The position numbers and the translations under genes are program-made. Positions 25,601 through 38,238 of a stretch of DNA of 64,000 nt are shown here, piece after piece (position 1 is the first letter of the stretch; every line of letters begins with the position of its first letter). Source of the DNA: Apostichopus japonicus. Lineage: Eukaryota; Echinodermata; Holothuroidea; Aspidochirotida; Stichopodidae. The DNA lies in the NCBI RefSeq assembly GCF_037975245.1, contig NC_092564.1, positions 16,572,984 through 16,636,983 of the forward strand. The letters are read 5' to 3'. A model generated the notes under the pieces. That model was not told the DNA's origin. It made no database searches and worked only from the letters and a program-made list of their open reading frames with translations.

Positions 25601-28600
25601 GTCCTTCTTTATGAATAAATAAGTTGGATTCTATAGAGAGAAACAAAATCATTTACTGCCGTATTGCCGTAAAAAACAAAATAGATGCAAAATTAATTCT
25701 TCAAAATGTTCATTATGCAAGTTTAATATTTGCTTTATCCGTTTGGGTTGTAACTCTTCATCACTTTAGCCTGGGCTATGTGGTATTCACACACAAACTC
25801 TCGGTTCATCTTCATTCTAACCAAGAGATCTATGCGCTCACACCCAAATGAATGCTTTCATCAATGTCAAGGTTAGTTACTGTACTCACACAGGTGATAT
25901 ATGCAAAATTTCAAAATAGGATTGGAGAACAAAAAGACCAGGAATGGTAAGATTGCTGGACAGCCTGGTAATATCAAGAACTACTAATATTTCACTTGAT
26001 GAAATTCGTAACATCAATATTTCAGTATGGTCATACCCGCCGGGGTAACTTGTATTTATCTCTTTTCTACTGTACCTAGATCCTTCCACTGTCCGAAAGA
26101 AAAAATTCTCCACCTAGAAAGAAAAGGCATAATCTTCACTAGACCACAAAGAAGGGGGGAAAAAAAGAAAGAAAAAAAAGAAAAGGAATCAGCTTACTGT
26201 TATACTGGTCCAATTTGGTTAATACCAAGTTCACTTTGCCATACTTTTCAGCTTCCTTAGCAGCTTTTGCGGACCAACCTCCGGTTACTATATAATCAGC
26301 TTTACCTTTGGTCATTAAATTTAGGGGTATGGCACTGAACTGGCCAGTACCTCCTCCTTGAAGGAATAGAATTTGGTAGTTTGATGGGACATCCCTGAAG
26401 AAAAAAAAATGAAGGGGAAAAAAATGGAAATGAATGTTACAACAGACATATAGAACGATTATAACAGCATGAGTATGAGTACAATTATAATAACTGCCCC
26501 TTGGTATGGGTATGAGTACAAGGCTCTAATCGTGAGTACAAATATATAAACTTTTACAAGCATATGCAGTAGATTTCAAAAATGCTAAAATAGAAGTACA
26601 GGTAACTTTGTAGAATAAGAGTACCAGTACAAGTACATTTCACAACAACCATTTCAAAAGTTTAACCCATCTATTTGGGCGGGGGCATTTACATCGAAGT
26701 TGTCAAAACTTTGTCCTTGTTAATCAGTAAGGCAACTTCACTGTCATTACAACACCCCAACGGTTGAACATTTTCAACAGAGCAATACAAGTCTCTTTGT
26801 GCACAACAGGTAATTTGCTAAACCTTATTATCCAAATTGTTCAATATATCAGAGCTGTTTGCATACCTTCATGGTTTACAATGATAACCAGGGCAACAGA
26901 AATGTCACAAAGTCAGCTTTCCTACTTATCAAAATGACCTACTGTTTATAGATGAAAGATATCATTGTTTCCAATTCTTTGCATGCAAATCTTCACAGAA
27001 TGGTAGACTCAACAAAATTTACTTTAGTCTTAGCTCTGAAGGTTTGATTACAGGACAAAGTCATAGAGCATTTTAGGAGGTCCTCAATTTTGTGGCTACA
27101 ACATGTTACTCTACTACTTTCAAAATAAAATAAAACTGTTAGCAAACTGCTTATGCACTAAAGAGCCTGTGTAAAAGAATGTGTAAAAGTAAGTTGCCCT
27201 GAGTTTCCTACCCTCTTCCCTTAATGCACTCTTTGTCCCTCTACAGTTTATCTCCTACCTCTTCTTCCCCTGTTGGTTTCTTTCTTTCCTCTCTCCATCC
27301 CTCGTCTACTAATCCCCTTACATCTATCTCTTTGTGTTCACCATGCTCATTAACCTGTCGGTATTCTGTGCTTGTTTTTGTGCCTTCTGTTGACTACTGT
27401 TATTTATCATTTATCATTTAGCCTCTGAAGCAGATCCTGCCAACTTACTCTTCTATTTTATAATAATTCCTCGTACTTGTGATTATTAGGAAATGATTAG
27501 GAAACGAAATGAACAACACTTTCAGTTCAAAACGTCATAACCAGTACAAACAAAATTAAATCCCCATCTTTATGAAGCCAGCAAAATCAAGATAACTATT
27601 TTAATTTAGTTGCCAGGAAAATTTATCTTTCATCATAACGTTTTTTTTTTTTTTTTTAAACTCTCTTGGCTTTGAGTTTGTGATCGTCAGATGAAATATT
27701 GTTAAAGCTGGTTTGGCTAACTTCATTAGAAACCAAAAGTCATATTGATATAGACACTGCTGTATATTTTTTTGATATCATGATATCGTAATAATGCTAT
27801 TCTGTACACACATTCAAAGGTCCACAACTTACAAGATGTTTCGTAATGTTTCTTTGGCTGTCTGCAGAATATTCAAGAAATCCGCAGATCTGTGACTCAT
27901 TTCTGTGGAACAGAGGTAAAAAAAAAAATAGGTCATACCATGAGGGTTGATGCTAAAACACACATTAAGCAGTTCATTTAGACTTCCCTGAGGTACCTCC
28001 TCATTTAAAGTTGCATTTTGAGTTGATTATAACTGTTTCGATTCTGTTAGATGCTTAAATCCCAGAGCAATACATAGTTAATTAGATCGATCAGTCAAGT
28101 TTTACATCAAGGAAGGGATAGAAAATTTGGAACTGTTGAATATTGTACGTCATAAAATGTTCAGGAGCTGCAGCAGGTTCAAGTTAATCATCAGCAATTC
28201 AAGCCAATCGCTGCAAAGGCCTATGAATAGAAACCCCTTCCAATGAAGACCTATTTCAGTTCGCACTGAATTTTAGTCTCAATTGCAGATTACACACTGA
28301 CTTACCCATAACACTTATCCCAAGGCCATTGTAGTTGAGTAATTCTTCTTGAGCTTTTTCTAAGACCTGCAAGAATGACGAAGGATAAATTCAAAAGTGA
28401 CTGAAGCAAATTCTTGAGGAGATCTGTAGCAATCTTCCGGGAATCATGGTTTCACAAGCAAGGAAGGATGCAGTGTTCGATTTTTCTGGTATCGCATCGC
28501 AAAATGCGATCCAAAACGACAAACTTGCGAGACGTTTCCAAATCAGCATCGCACATTGTGCCGATTTGTGCGATACAAATTCCTAGTCAGATTTGGGAGC

Positions 28601-31600
28601 AAACACTCAAACCTTAACTTACGAACTGTCGATCACAATGTAGAAGTTATAATTTATTGAGTTTATACTCAATGTACAACTTATTCACTTGACCGTATAG
28701 CCCAAAAAAAACCCTGAAAAAATAATATCCTACCATATTTAAGTGTAAAGCAAATAGCCTAACCACCTCGACGGTTACGGATCTCACGTAACTAAAAGGT
28801 TCCCTGGCAACGTGCCAAAAAAATGTTAACAAACAGGTGTTACACAGGGGATGAGCTCACAGTTGTTGGGAAGGTACCTGGGCAAATTCGCAGCACATGT
28901 ACCGTGGTACAGTAGTTGGGTATAGGGTTAAACACTGCAGTTGTAAAAATGTACGCATAGTGCACGCTATTCATTGTTAGGCAGTCTAGAAACAGGGCTT
29001 TGCTGAACGTTGTTTGTTTCATAATATCGGAAGTTTTGTAAGTTGCACTTTTTAAAGATTGAAAGACAGATTAAATCTCTTTTCATTTTATAACATAAGA
29101 TACCTACTTTTACTTGTCATTTTAAAATTTTCATCAGTTTCGTGACAATTTAAATAAAAAAAGTTGTCAGTATTTTGCATCCTCAACTGCGAATTTTTTC
29201 ATCGCCAGACATCGCAAAAAATACAACAATTTTCGGGGGCTTTCGCCCCCAGGATCCCCACGAGGGGTTCTACCCCATGACCCCACCATAGCCCTAAGAC
29301 GGGCCCCTGGACACCACGCCTTTATGCTCGCACGTTACGCGTGCTAGGCAGGCGAACACCGGTGGGAAATCGGCAGTGTGTTCGCGGGAAATTGAACAAG
29401 GTTTTCCAACACTGCTGAACTGTGCAGTTACTGTATGCATCATGTTCAAGGTTTTCACGGAGGCCTTTGAGGATGAATGGTTAGTACAGTGTATATATGC
29501 TGCACTAATGCTGTGTGTAGGCCAAGGTTCACGAAGGTCATTGGTTATATTCGCGCGCCGTAGACGTGTTTTTAGATGTTACGGCGAGTCAGGTTTCCAT
29601 GGATATTAATCGAAAATGAATCTGAGTTTAACTGACGCTAAAGAAATGGATCGTCTTGGGCAGATTAACAAATCATTGCAAGTATAAATAAGTACAGGTA
29701 GCTCTGCTGTTAAAAAGAAAAGTTCAATATCGGTTTGCTGTTATCGGCAATTAGGCAAAATTTTACCGATACCGATATGCTGCCGATATTGCAAATATCG
29801 GCCGATACCGATATTGAAAACGATTATCGTAGCAACACTAGTATAAATAATAATAATAAACAAACATTTTCTAGTTAATACATTGATCGCCAACATTTGG
29901 TCCGTTTTGTAGTAATTTCAAAACTGCTATTCAATATTGGGGAACTGCTATGCAACAAAAATATTGTATAGCAATTGTCAAAATTTGTTGCTATGCAATT
30001 TTTTGGCCATAAGTCGAACACTGGAAGGATGATGTGTGAAGTCAAAGTATTGTACTTGGCCAATTAAGACTCACTTTAGCATGGTATGACCAAGAACAAC
30101 ATAATTATCTTGGTTGGGTAATATTGATGAGGTTCTCTATATATGACATTCATCCTGCTAGTCCCTTATTCAAGGAATGGTAATTCCTCTTGAACAAACC
30201 ACCGACTACCACAAGGATTAATAGTAAACACATTTTGAGTAGCAGTGTTTTTTTAGATTTTGGATTGTGCATGTCATACAGTGTAATAAAGGATAAGTAG
30301 GTTCTGTTTCCCCCTCACCCCTCCCCCCCCCCACACACCCCAATAACCCATCTAGATCTATAGATATATAACTATTTACTGTAAGCATTAACAGAATAAT
30401 TCTTGCTCAGTACCCTGTCATAAATCAGTATGTAAAGTATTTATCTAGATTGGGTTTTGGGGTGATTTTTTGTTTGTTTGTATAGAACCTAAAGTATCCT
30501 TTATAATGAAAACTCAGACAGACACAAGCTACCTTCAAATCAAACCATTTTGCTAAAGACATTCAGCAAAATTTAGAGGAAATGCCTTATAATGTATCAA
30601 CCATTATTTATTCTATCAATCAAGTCTAAACAACATTCATGCATGAAAATATGGAACTCCACCTACTGACACAACTACCAGAATAACATTAGGCCATTAT
30701 ATGTATGATGTGAGATCCGACTTAGGCCTATGTTATATATTAGGTTGGTGGGAGCCCTGGCCGTGATAATGGGGGGGACGGGGGGAGATGTCCCCCCAAT
30801 ATTTTAAGGGGGAACATAGTATCTAATATCCCCCCAATATTTGGTGGCATAGTTTTTTTTGTGGCTATAAATTGAAAATAATGTGTGAGATTATTTATCC
30901 AAATCTTATTTGGCGGTGGCTAAAACTTCATCCAACACATGCTGCATGAGGTAAATGACACTTTCTGTGACCTGTGACCGTATATAGCAAGTTGTCGCTC
31001 ATGATTATTATCATAATATCTGTACATCTCTTGTATATGAGTGTAAGTACGTACAGTACAATCATATATATGATCCACATGCATCAATATGGGTTAACTG
31101 GATTTCCATTTGGCCTATTTACTACAAGATTTCTAACTGCAGGCACGTAGCCAAGGGGGGAGGGAAGGGGGCCACCGGCCCTTCCCACTTGAGCATATTT
31201 TTTTATGATATCGCTAGTAATTCCAAAAAGAAAATGCTTAGATGCAACTTACAAGGCCTGGGAAGTGCCATTTCCAGCAATCTGGAAGGCATTTTTGGCC
31301 AAAATTTTGTTTTACGCTTCACGCCAACTCATGGTGGCGCCACGCTTAGATAGTTTGCCTGCAAGCTTCGCCCCTCCCTTGGCAAATTCCTCGCTACAGG
31401 CATGTCTAACCGTGTCACAATTTGTTACTAAATATCACCAGAAAACGACACAGACTTTCACCGAGAGTAGTTTTTACTTATTTTCGAAATGAATTAGCTA
31501 GACGGACCATGGGCTTTTTCAGTGGTGTTGTTTGGTGTTCAGTTGGTGTTCAGTTGTTTTGACCAACCGCTTGCATTGCAAATTTCCCTGTATTGAACTT

Positions 31601-33063
31601 TGGCGCAGTTTGATCCAGCATTGTGCAAATGACATGCAGCAGTTCTCATTTTATTACATTTATCCACAGTTGTGAAATATTGGAAGGAAATCGTATTTGC
31701 AGCAGTCTATGATTGTTTTCTGGGAGAGGACCCCAGACCCATCGTATACAAAAGTCTACTTGGATTATTTGTCCCCTGATTTTTTATCTGCAGACGCCCA
31801 TGTGTTTCCCCCAAATTAAATTACTAAGCCATGAGATCTCAAATTTAAGGAGGTTTTGGAGCATCATTGCGTCTGGGAAGTGTTATTTCCAGCGATCTGG
31901 GCGGTAAATGCCAAAAAATTTCTTGTACGCTACGCGCGAACCAATGGTCGAGCTCTGCTTAGATAGTATCAGAGAACAGATACGCGTCCCCACAATTATC
32001 CAAGACTGACCTGCGACCATGAGACAGACCGCATCCGTAATGAAACTTGGTATAGATACAAAATATCACAAAGCGAGCGAACAATTTTGGGAATGAAGTT
32101 GCTACGCGGCCTACACCCAAGCAAATATCCCCCCCCCCATATTTGAAACAAATCGCCGCCCCTGGTGGGAGCTATTCACCTGACCATTGGTGTAATAAGC
32201 ATTGCTCTGCCACTACTTTACCCAATCATAAGCTGAATAAGCGATGCACTGGTTGTTTACCCAATCGTCAGTTAAACAAGGGGTGCCTGATGAAACGCTA
32301 ATAGCGGATCATCGGGAGATTCATCAGGTAAAATGTCTCAACTTTTACAGCCACCAATCCCTAACACAAAAGAAAAGTTTCAATAGTTATTAGCCTAACT
32401 TTGCATGTTGAAACTATAAAACTAATTTATTGACAAATATGCATCAGAATACACCATTTCACTTATTTTTTTCATGGGAGGACACTTTACCCCCCCCCCC
32501 AAACTGGAGTGCGCTTCAACGACCTACAGCCAGTGCAATACAAGTATGTTTGACCACCTGTATTTTAATTTCTTAAATCGTTTGTACAATGTACTATTAC
32601 TACACAAAGATATTTCTTTCCTATATGGCTTGATGTGTCTCTCACTGTCTCACTCTCAACTCACAAGTTTGTAACAGGCCTTGATCTGGTGAATAAGCGA
32701 GCACACCATGGTTATAAATAGCCACAATCAAATTTTAGCAATGACGTGAGGCACTTACCTTAAAGTTCTATACAGAATTATTAATACTGTGTCTAGGCTA
32801 GTCTTACTTGGCCTTAGTCCTCGTTGTCATTTCGGACTCTTTCTTACAAGTAACAAATAACATTAACAACAAGTATTAAGTAACATTCACAAATAACATG
32901 TTACTTGTTAGGCCTAGCCTAATCCTGATAGATGTTAGGCCATGTTGAGCGTTTGCCCATTCATAGCACTAGAATTTCAAGTGATAAACTCTCTCACCCT
33001 TTCAGGCAATTTCGCTGGCCCTGGAGAAAAATTAATGACACGTTTTGCCTTTTTAGTCTCCAT
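19664..33063 (-). CDS. PSAT1: Phosphoserine aminotransferase (ten exons, complete)
   Basis: PSAT1 is the PLP enzyme of the phosphorylated serine pathway: it moves the amino group of glutamate to 3-phosphohydroxypyruvate. Exons in gene order: 33063-32998, 28366-28306, 27902-27833, 26394-26198, 24210-24133, 23263-23169, 22254-22085, 21036-20908, 20305-20168 and 19772-19664 (stop at 19666-19664). All junctions keep phase and use GT-AG; the total is 1113 bp, or 370 aa, the same as human. Landmarks are [11 protein letters not shown] at the N-terminus, [58 protein letters not shown], the PLP-lysine motif FAGAQKNVG (Lys199), [29 protein letters not shown] and a C-terminal GHRSIGGLR. The small exon at 24133-24210 is easy to miss. 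Intron 1 (4.6 kb) has been enlarged by two hAT elements. Confidence 0.97.
24639..24658. repeat. Short (TA)n microsatellite
   Basis: About ten TA units in a PSAT1 intron; a similar tract is at 25121-25142. Confidence 0.9.
25121..25142. repeat. Short (TA)n microsatellite
   Basis: About eleven AT units in the same PSAT1 intron as the tract at 24639. Confidence 0.9.
28471..30023. mobile_element. hAT-like element, non-autonomous, 1.55 kb
   Basis: The ends read CAGTGTTCGA on the left and TCGAACACTG on the right, a perfect 10-bp terminal inverted repeat. They are bounded by a perfect 8-bp TSD GAAGGATG (28463-28470 and 30024-30031). Subterminal sequence is rich in ATCGCA motifs on both sides. A GGGGGCTTTCGCCCCC hairpin is near 29235-29250. 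I see no transposase frame. It sits in PSAT1 intron 1 and contains a smaller insertion at 29690-29840. Confidence 0.85.
29690..29840. mobile_element. Small nested element with TATCGG repeats
   Basis: A 151-bp segment rich in TATCGG/CCGATA motifs lies between two copies of GTATAAAT (29682-29689 and 29841-29848), an 8-bp TSD. The ends are only weakly inverted, so the limits are less sure than those of the host element. Confidence 0.5.
30756..32164. mobile_element. hAT-like element, 1.4 kb, with nested copies
   Basis: A perfect 8-bp TSD GTGGGAGC (30748-30755 and 32165-32172) flanks related inverted ends (CCTGGCCGTGAT and CAGGGGCGGCGAT). The interior holds a complete family-A MITE (31140-31404) and, at 31850-31975, a diverged copy of the same core. 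No transposase frame is visible. It lies in PSAT1 intron 1. Confidence 0.7.
31140..31404 (-). mobile_element. Family-A hAT-like MITE, nested, reverse orientation
   Basis: It begins CAGGCACGTAGCCAAGG and ends CTCGCTACAGGCATG, matching the termini of the copy at 48111. Flanks TCTAACTG and TCTAACCG form a 7 of 8 TSD. The core motif (AGCGCCACCATGGTTGGCG type) is on the minus strand. Confidence 0.8.
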
Positions 33064-33327
33064 TTTTAGTCTTAAAGTTTGATCTGTTCTTTCTTTGATA
33101 CTGGAATGATTAAAATGAGTCTCCTTTTACACATATGCCTACGACATATATGTATCCTATAATAATAATAATACTACTGTCAGCTGGCTGAGTTGTCAAG
33201 ACACAGACGAAATCTACACATGGCAAACTATCGCCATGTGTCTACTGTGAGATATATGCAGGCTATACAGGATCCGGACAAATCAGGTTTCCACCGCATT
33301 TCGTGTTTACAATTTCCAAACGAAGCT

Positions 33328-33396
33328 CTGATTGGCTATTCATTTGCAATGACGTAACTACACCAATTTGATTGGATCATTGTAAAATCGCACGTG
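33328..33396 (-). promoter_or_regulatory. Putative PSAT1 promoter motifs (NF-Y, C/EBP-CRE, E-box)
   Basis: About 265-335 bp upstream of the PSAT1 ATG the sequence holds an NF-Y site (AGCCAATCAG on the minus strand, 33328-33337) and a second minus-strand CCAAT (33371-33375), with another CCAAT on the plus strand at 33363-33367. A C/EBP half-site TTGCAAT (33344-33350) overlaps a CRE/ATF site TGACGTAA (33350-33357), and an E-box CACGTG is at 33391-33396. No TATA box is evident. In vertebrates PSAT1 is induced by ATF4 in the amino-acid response; the C/EBP-CRE pair would suit that, but this is inference from motifs. Confidence 0.5.
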
Positions 33397-33587
33397 TTAT
33401 CAGAATGTTTACAAGCCCGGAAAATTACAAGGTAAGCTAAAATATCTCCCTCAACATTAGAAAGACCATGCTTGTTCCTGCATGGTAGAAGATTCCCTCA
33501 TTGACAGCAGAATTCCAAAGTAAATTTTAATAGTTCGAGCTATAAGTCTGAAGTGTAGTTGCGTCGAGAGTAGACTTCTATGTACAT

Positions 33588-33803
33588 TCGCTTCTCGACC
33601 TTTTGGCTAAGATCATTTGTAGCTGTATGTTCCCCTTCTACTGTTCTAGGGGAATCGTGATACACACTGCGTGACAATGATCACACAGTCTTGATGCAAG
33701 AGGTCATGGCATGGAATTGAGCGCATCAGTCGTTTGGTAGTTGGTAGTTTGGTTTTTCTTGCCCAGGTTCTTTCCTGGGTGACTTTCCATAAAAAAAAGG
33801 GTG
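33588..33803 (+). mobile_element. U2 snRNA-headed SINE, copy 1
   Basis: The head TCGCTTCTCGACCTTTTGGC and following CTAAGATCA match U2 snRNA nucleotides 2-29 with one mismatch, then diverge after about nucleotide 36. The body shares blocks with 53239-53434: GGGGAATCGTGATACAC, GATCACACAGTC, GTTTGGTAGT, TGCCCAGGTTCTTTCCTG and a run of A at the end. It is not a functional U2 gene because the Sm site and 3' stem-loops are absent. It lies about 0.5 kb upstream of PSAT1. Confidence 0.8.
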
Positions 33804-33806
33804 TTC

Positions 33807-35867
33807 ACTTGCGACAGCATTTGATTCAGTGCACATAAATTTATTTCAGTGATTCAGTGTGATTATCGTGGAGGACTGTGAATATCACTTTGTGATTCAA
33901 CACGCTCTCCTCTCCACATACGTTTGTATACGTCGTGATCCCTCGACCCGATGCTCATTCAGTACCGCACCCATAGAGCATCAATTTAATTTTCCAACTC
34001 TTTCTCACATTCGTGATGAAGGGGTAGACAATATCGAAAACGAGTGGAGGGAGGGGTCTCGTTCAAAACTTCAACTAGAGGGACGGTGAGGGCGGAGCGC
34101 GCACGAGTGAACTCGTTTATGATGGACAGTTTAATACATGTCAGATGTACAACTCCGAAAATAATTCTTTGATAAGTATATAGCGGTACCATGAAGAAAC
34201 CTGGGGCCCGAAAAGCTCTTGTGGAATGCATGCACACCCGGTTCAAGAAGAAACCCACAGAAGTGTCTACATATGCGAAATATTTGAATTCTGATAAGAT
34301 TTTCTTTCGTGGATCTTCCTTAAACTATACATTATTGAACTTGTAGGCAAGTAGGCCTACATCGAAGCCTATTCATTATCTTATATGGGGATGTCGAAAT
34401 GATATTTATGTCAATCATACAGGGTAATAATGATTCATATTTTGAAAGCACTTGTAAATTCTTTCCATTTGAAATTTGCCGGATAGTAGGTGCCATGGCA
34501 GCTGATATGCGGTTCCCGTAGTCGTAAGTGTTAGAGTTGAGCACAGGTAGGCTAAGTAGGAAAAATGGAGGGCGATCATAAAATTACCACAGTAATGAAA
34601 TAGTCAAGTTTAAGGTCTACGGACACATATGAACAACATTTTCCTAATCACTCTAAAAGGCATTAGAAATCATGAACATATCTGCAACTCCCATCAAAAT
34701 CCATCAAAGAGTGATCATTTTACAAGCCTTTTCTTTAATTCCGAGTTTTATTGATGAATAGCATAAAATATGAAATTTTGATAAGCGCACTTCATGGTTT
34801 GCACATATTTTTCAGAGATTGATAAAATCTTCTAATATGTATATCTTGGAAAAGAAAAGAGCTTTTCGAAGCTTTCGACAGATTTGGAATGAAATTATCA
34901 CCCCCACAAAGTACCGACTATTTGGCAAAATTGGCTAGGTGTCCGCAATACTGTAACTGCGTTGTAGCTGCTCAAGTGTGCAAATACGTTCATACTGACT
35001 GAGCTTGTGTCAATGTAATTGTAGCGTGTATGTCAACTTTACTGTTATATGCATACGCGAACAAAATAAAATTTCACAAAACCACGGGGAAATATCTACG
35101 ATTCCTACAAGCGAAGCTGGGGGCATCGATTAATTCATTACTAAAATGCTGACGCGGTATTATGTATATTTTTATTTATACATATATGCATGCAGATTTT
35201 GACATATTAACCATGCATATTTTATATATATTTAGTTTATTTATAGATAACTTTATTTATTCTTTCGTATTCGTTGGTTGATATCCTAACCGTTCCCCGC
35301 CCGATAGGGGCCCTTTCCACCGGCCATTCAATAGGCCTATGTCATTTGGGCCGAGTGATTGTAGGAGATTCTGATTCCATCCTCGCCACAACCGTATGTT
35401 GATTCATCATTCATATTAAATACTTGCCCACATTCATATATAGCGCCACCTATTTATAGTAGTACGCTCCATATGGTCGAATTAAAATGGTTTTCATAAT
35501 GGTTTACCGTGGTTTACCCTGCGATAAACTCACGGTAGACCGTTCATTAACCCTGTTCATTCATACAAAAAACAGTAAACATTAATTTTCATCTCAGAAT
35601 GTTACAATTTAACAACAACAAAAGAAAATGGAAGAAAAATAACCAACAACTGTCTCGAAATTGTACCCCGTCTTTATTTACGTTTATCATAGTTAAAAGT
35701 CTGAAACCAATGTAAATGACAAAATGAACAAGAATGACGATAATAAGGCTATGCATTGAATAAAACTATACGTTGTACAGCAGAACGATCTGACACAAGG
35801 GCATACCGCGCCTGCGTACAATTAGCATAGCAACACGGACCGATATGGTTATGTCCATGCCACAGAA
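33807..35867. other. Intergenic stretch, nothing recognised
   Basis: AT-rich sequence with short chance frames only; no exon, RNA gene or bounded transposon seen. Confidence 0.45.
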
Positions 35868-35876
35868 ATGCAACAA

Positions 35877-36243
35877 AACAAAGTGGGGGGGGGGGAGCAC
35901 AACATCAGAGGGGCACTTTCTCATTCCACAACCACCACTCGTTATGCTATAAACCGATACACACCGGCCATATCACTTAAATTTATATGTTGTGTTAGTA
36001 TGCTATCAATACTATTTATTGAGATTGCTACAAAAAGATATGGGATGCCATTTTAAAATAGCATGTACGGATTAAACTAAATAATTAAAATAAAATATTA
36101 AAATTTACAAAGGCTTAAGATATCCAAAGACAGTTCTTCATCAAAGTGGCACATTTTATTTGCCAGTAGGGAACATTTGCTATTTTGGAAAAAAGTGGGG
36201 GCACGTGCCCCAAGTCCCCCATACCCCGGCTTCTACCCCTGAT
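35877..36243. mobile_element. hAT-like MITE, family B, left-truncated copy
   Basis: This matches 16385-16671, including CACAACATCAGAGGGGCACT, the CCACTCGTTATGCTATAAAC block and the right end GCTTCTACCCCTG. It lacks the CAGGGG left terminus, and no TSD is readable. Confidence 0.75.
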
Positions 36244-36282
36244 AGTGGCGTTCTATTGTCAATGGAACACCTATCTCTTCGA

Positions 36283-36436
36283 CGCACCAACTATGGAGTG
36301 TCATGTGACGTGTTCCCATGCGGTATTACTTACCCAATAATTAGAACTTTGTAAGTTCGATCGAACTGACAAAGTTCTAATTATTGGGTAAGTAACACCT
36401 TTGGAGCACGTCACATGACCTTCCATAGTTGGTGCG
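36283..36436. repeat. Long near-perfect palindrome (foldback element)
   Basis: A 154-bp inverted repeat has outer arms CGCACCAACTATGGA / TCCATAGTTGGTGCG and inner arms with TTACTTACCCAATAATTAGA against its complement. A perfect 14-bp palindrome AGTTCGATCGAACT lies at the centre. It begins about 40 bp after the family-B MITE. It could extrude as a cruciform or be a foldback MITE. Confidence 0.85.
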
Positions 36437-38238
36437 TTTTCGTACTATATAGTGATCCATCCAGGTAGAATGTAGTAGATCATCGGCGTATACATTAACC
36501 TGGACCGACTATGTCAACGTGGAAACGCGCCAAAAAACCAAACAAAGACGTATCAAAACCATGGAGGGTAAATATATATATATATGGCTCTGATTCCCGC
36601 CAGAGACGTAGCCTACCTTTACAGATTCCCATATTTGTATAGCGCCACCCGAAGTTGTGTAACAACATCTCATCTGTACAGTCTCACATTTAGTATTAAA
36701 TTAAGACAAAAACACAAGTAATAAAAAAAAAGAAACATTTCGATGTAACAAATCTGCAAATGATGATATTAACAATAAGTAATTCGCTATTATGGAATCG
36801 TCACTGTAACAAATTTGACATTCTTTATTACGAATTAGCAATTTAAATTATTAAATGATTTAAATTATTAGTAACTCATTATTAGGTATTAAGAATTCGA
36901 AATAACGAGTTGATTAATTCGTTACAACAAATTAGCAAAATCATAATACATACTTGACTACCGGGCCTCCGTAGAACAAAACCGTATGGTTCCGTGGGAC
37001 TGCTGTATAAGTGTCTGTCGAGATACCTTTACTATTATAGGACTACTGCCCTCTAACCATCGTTCCACACAGCTCCGTAATGCCCCTAGTGTATCATTCT
37101 TTGTTTGAACAGCTATATGGACAATTTGCAACAATGATACCACTCAATGATGTACTCCCATGGCATGCTTTAATATCACGTAATTGAATACACCTAATTA
37201 TTCACATCTTCGATCGCCAATGTTCTTCTTTGTGAAGGAACTGCGTTCTTTGATTCCGATGGAAATGTACATGCCTTTCAATTGTGAAAAAAAAAGCAGT
37301 GGCATGTTTCCTTTTACACTACTAGCTCCCCCTATTCGAAGAAAATATACTTTGCACCCCTTTACCAACTTTGCGTGGATACACGATATATTGAACTTAC
37401 CTTTTTCGGAAATTTGTTATTTATGCCGATTGCTTCGCACTCTATGTAGCCCTGGGGTCTTGCACCTCAAGGGGGTCAATGTGGTTATAACTATTTGGCT
37501 ATGCTCGCTTAATTAACAACTTGATTTTACAGTTTGATATATATATCAGGCGCGTATCCAGGATTTTCAAACCCGGGGGGCGCGAATTACTATCTAAGCG
37601 GAGCGCCACCATCGGTTGGCGCGCAGCGTACAAGAAAATTTCTTGTTTTGAAACCCCCCAGATCACCGGAAACGGCACTTCTTGGGCTTGAAATGACCAA
37701 CCAGATGTACACTTTTTGCCTGAGAACCAAGTATTTCCTAATAGTTTTTTTTTCCATCCATAACCTTTTTGAAGATTGTCAACCCGGCACACATCATGTT
37801 CGACCTGATCGCATCTCCTGTGGGTCTTTGCTTCAGTTGTAGGTGATTCTACGTCGCGGCCCACAATACCCGTCAGCCCCACTTTTCAAGGTTTTAAGCC
37901 CCATATTTGTTCAGAATTTGAAAATTCACATTTCTCGTGAATAAACTCACTTCAAAACATACCCATAATGTTGTACAAAATTTCATCTATGGACAACCAA
38001 TATAGAAAAAACTTCCTTCAACCCCTAACAGACCGGTCAAAATTGCACGAGTAGAGGGAAGTGTGATGTAGCATGTTGGTCAGAAAGTTTCGAAAATTCA
38101 GACACACTTAATTTATTGGTGTACAAATATTAAAACCTGTTATAACGGCTATTATAAAACTTGGTTGAAGGAAATGAAAAAAATAGCAGATATTTCCGAA
38201 ACCGAACACTACACACATAGGCGTAGGAGGCGCGGCGG

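Noticed and set aside
33588-33803. A functional U2 snRNA gene
   Set aside because: Only about the first 36-40 nt match U2; the Sm site and 3' stem-loops are missing and the rest matches the SINE copy at 53239.
36958-37516. Frames of 61 and 110 aa
   Set aside because: Neither has splice signals or a recognisable domain, and they lie among transposon fragments.
37499-37882. Frames of 100-144 aa here and at 60536-60970 that resemble each other
   Set aside because: They are translations of the inverted composite element and its core motif, on both strands, and not conserved as protein.
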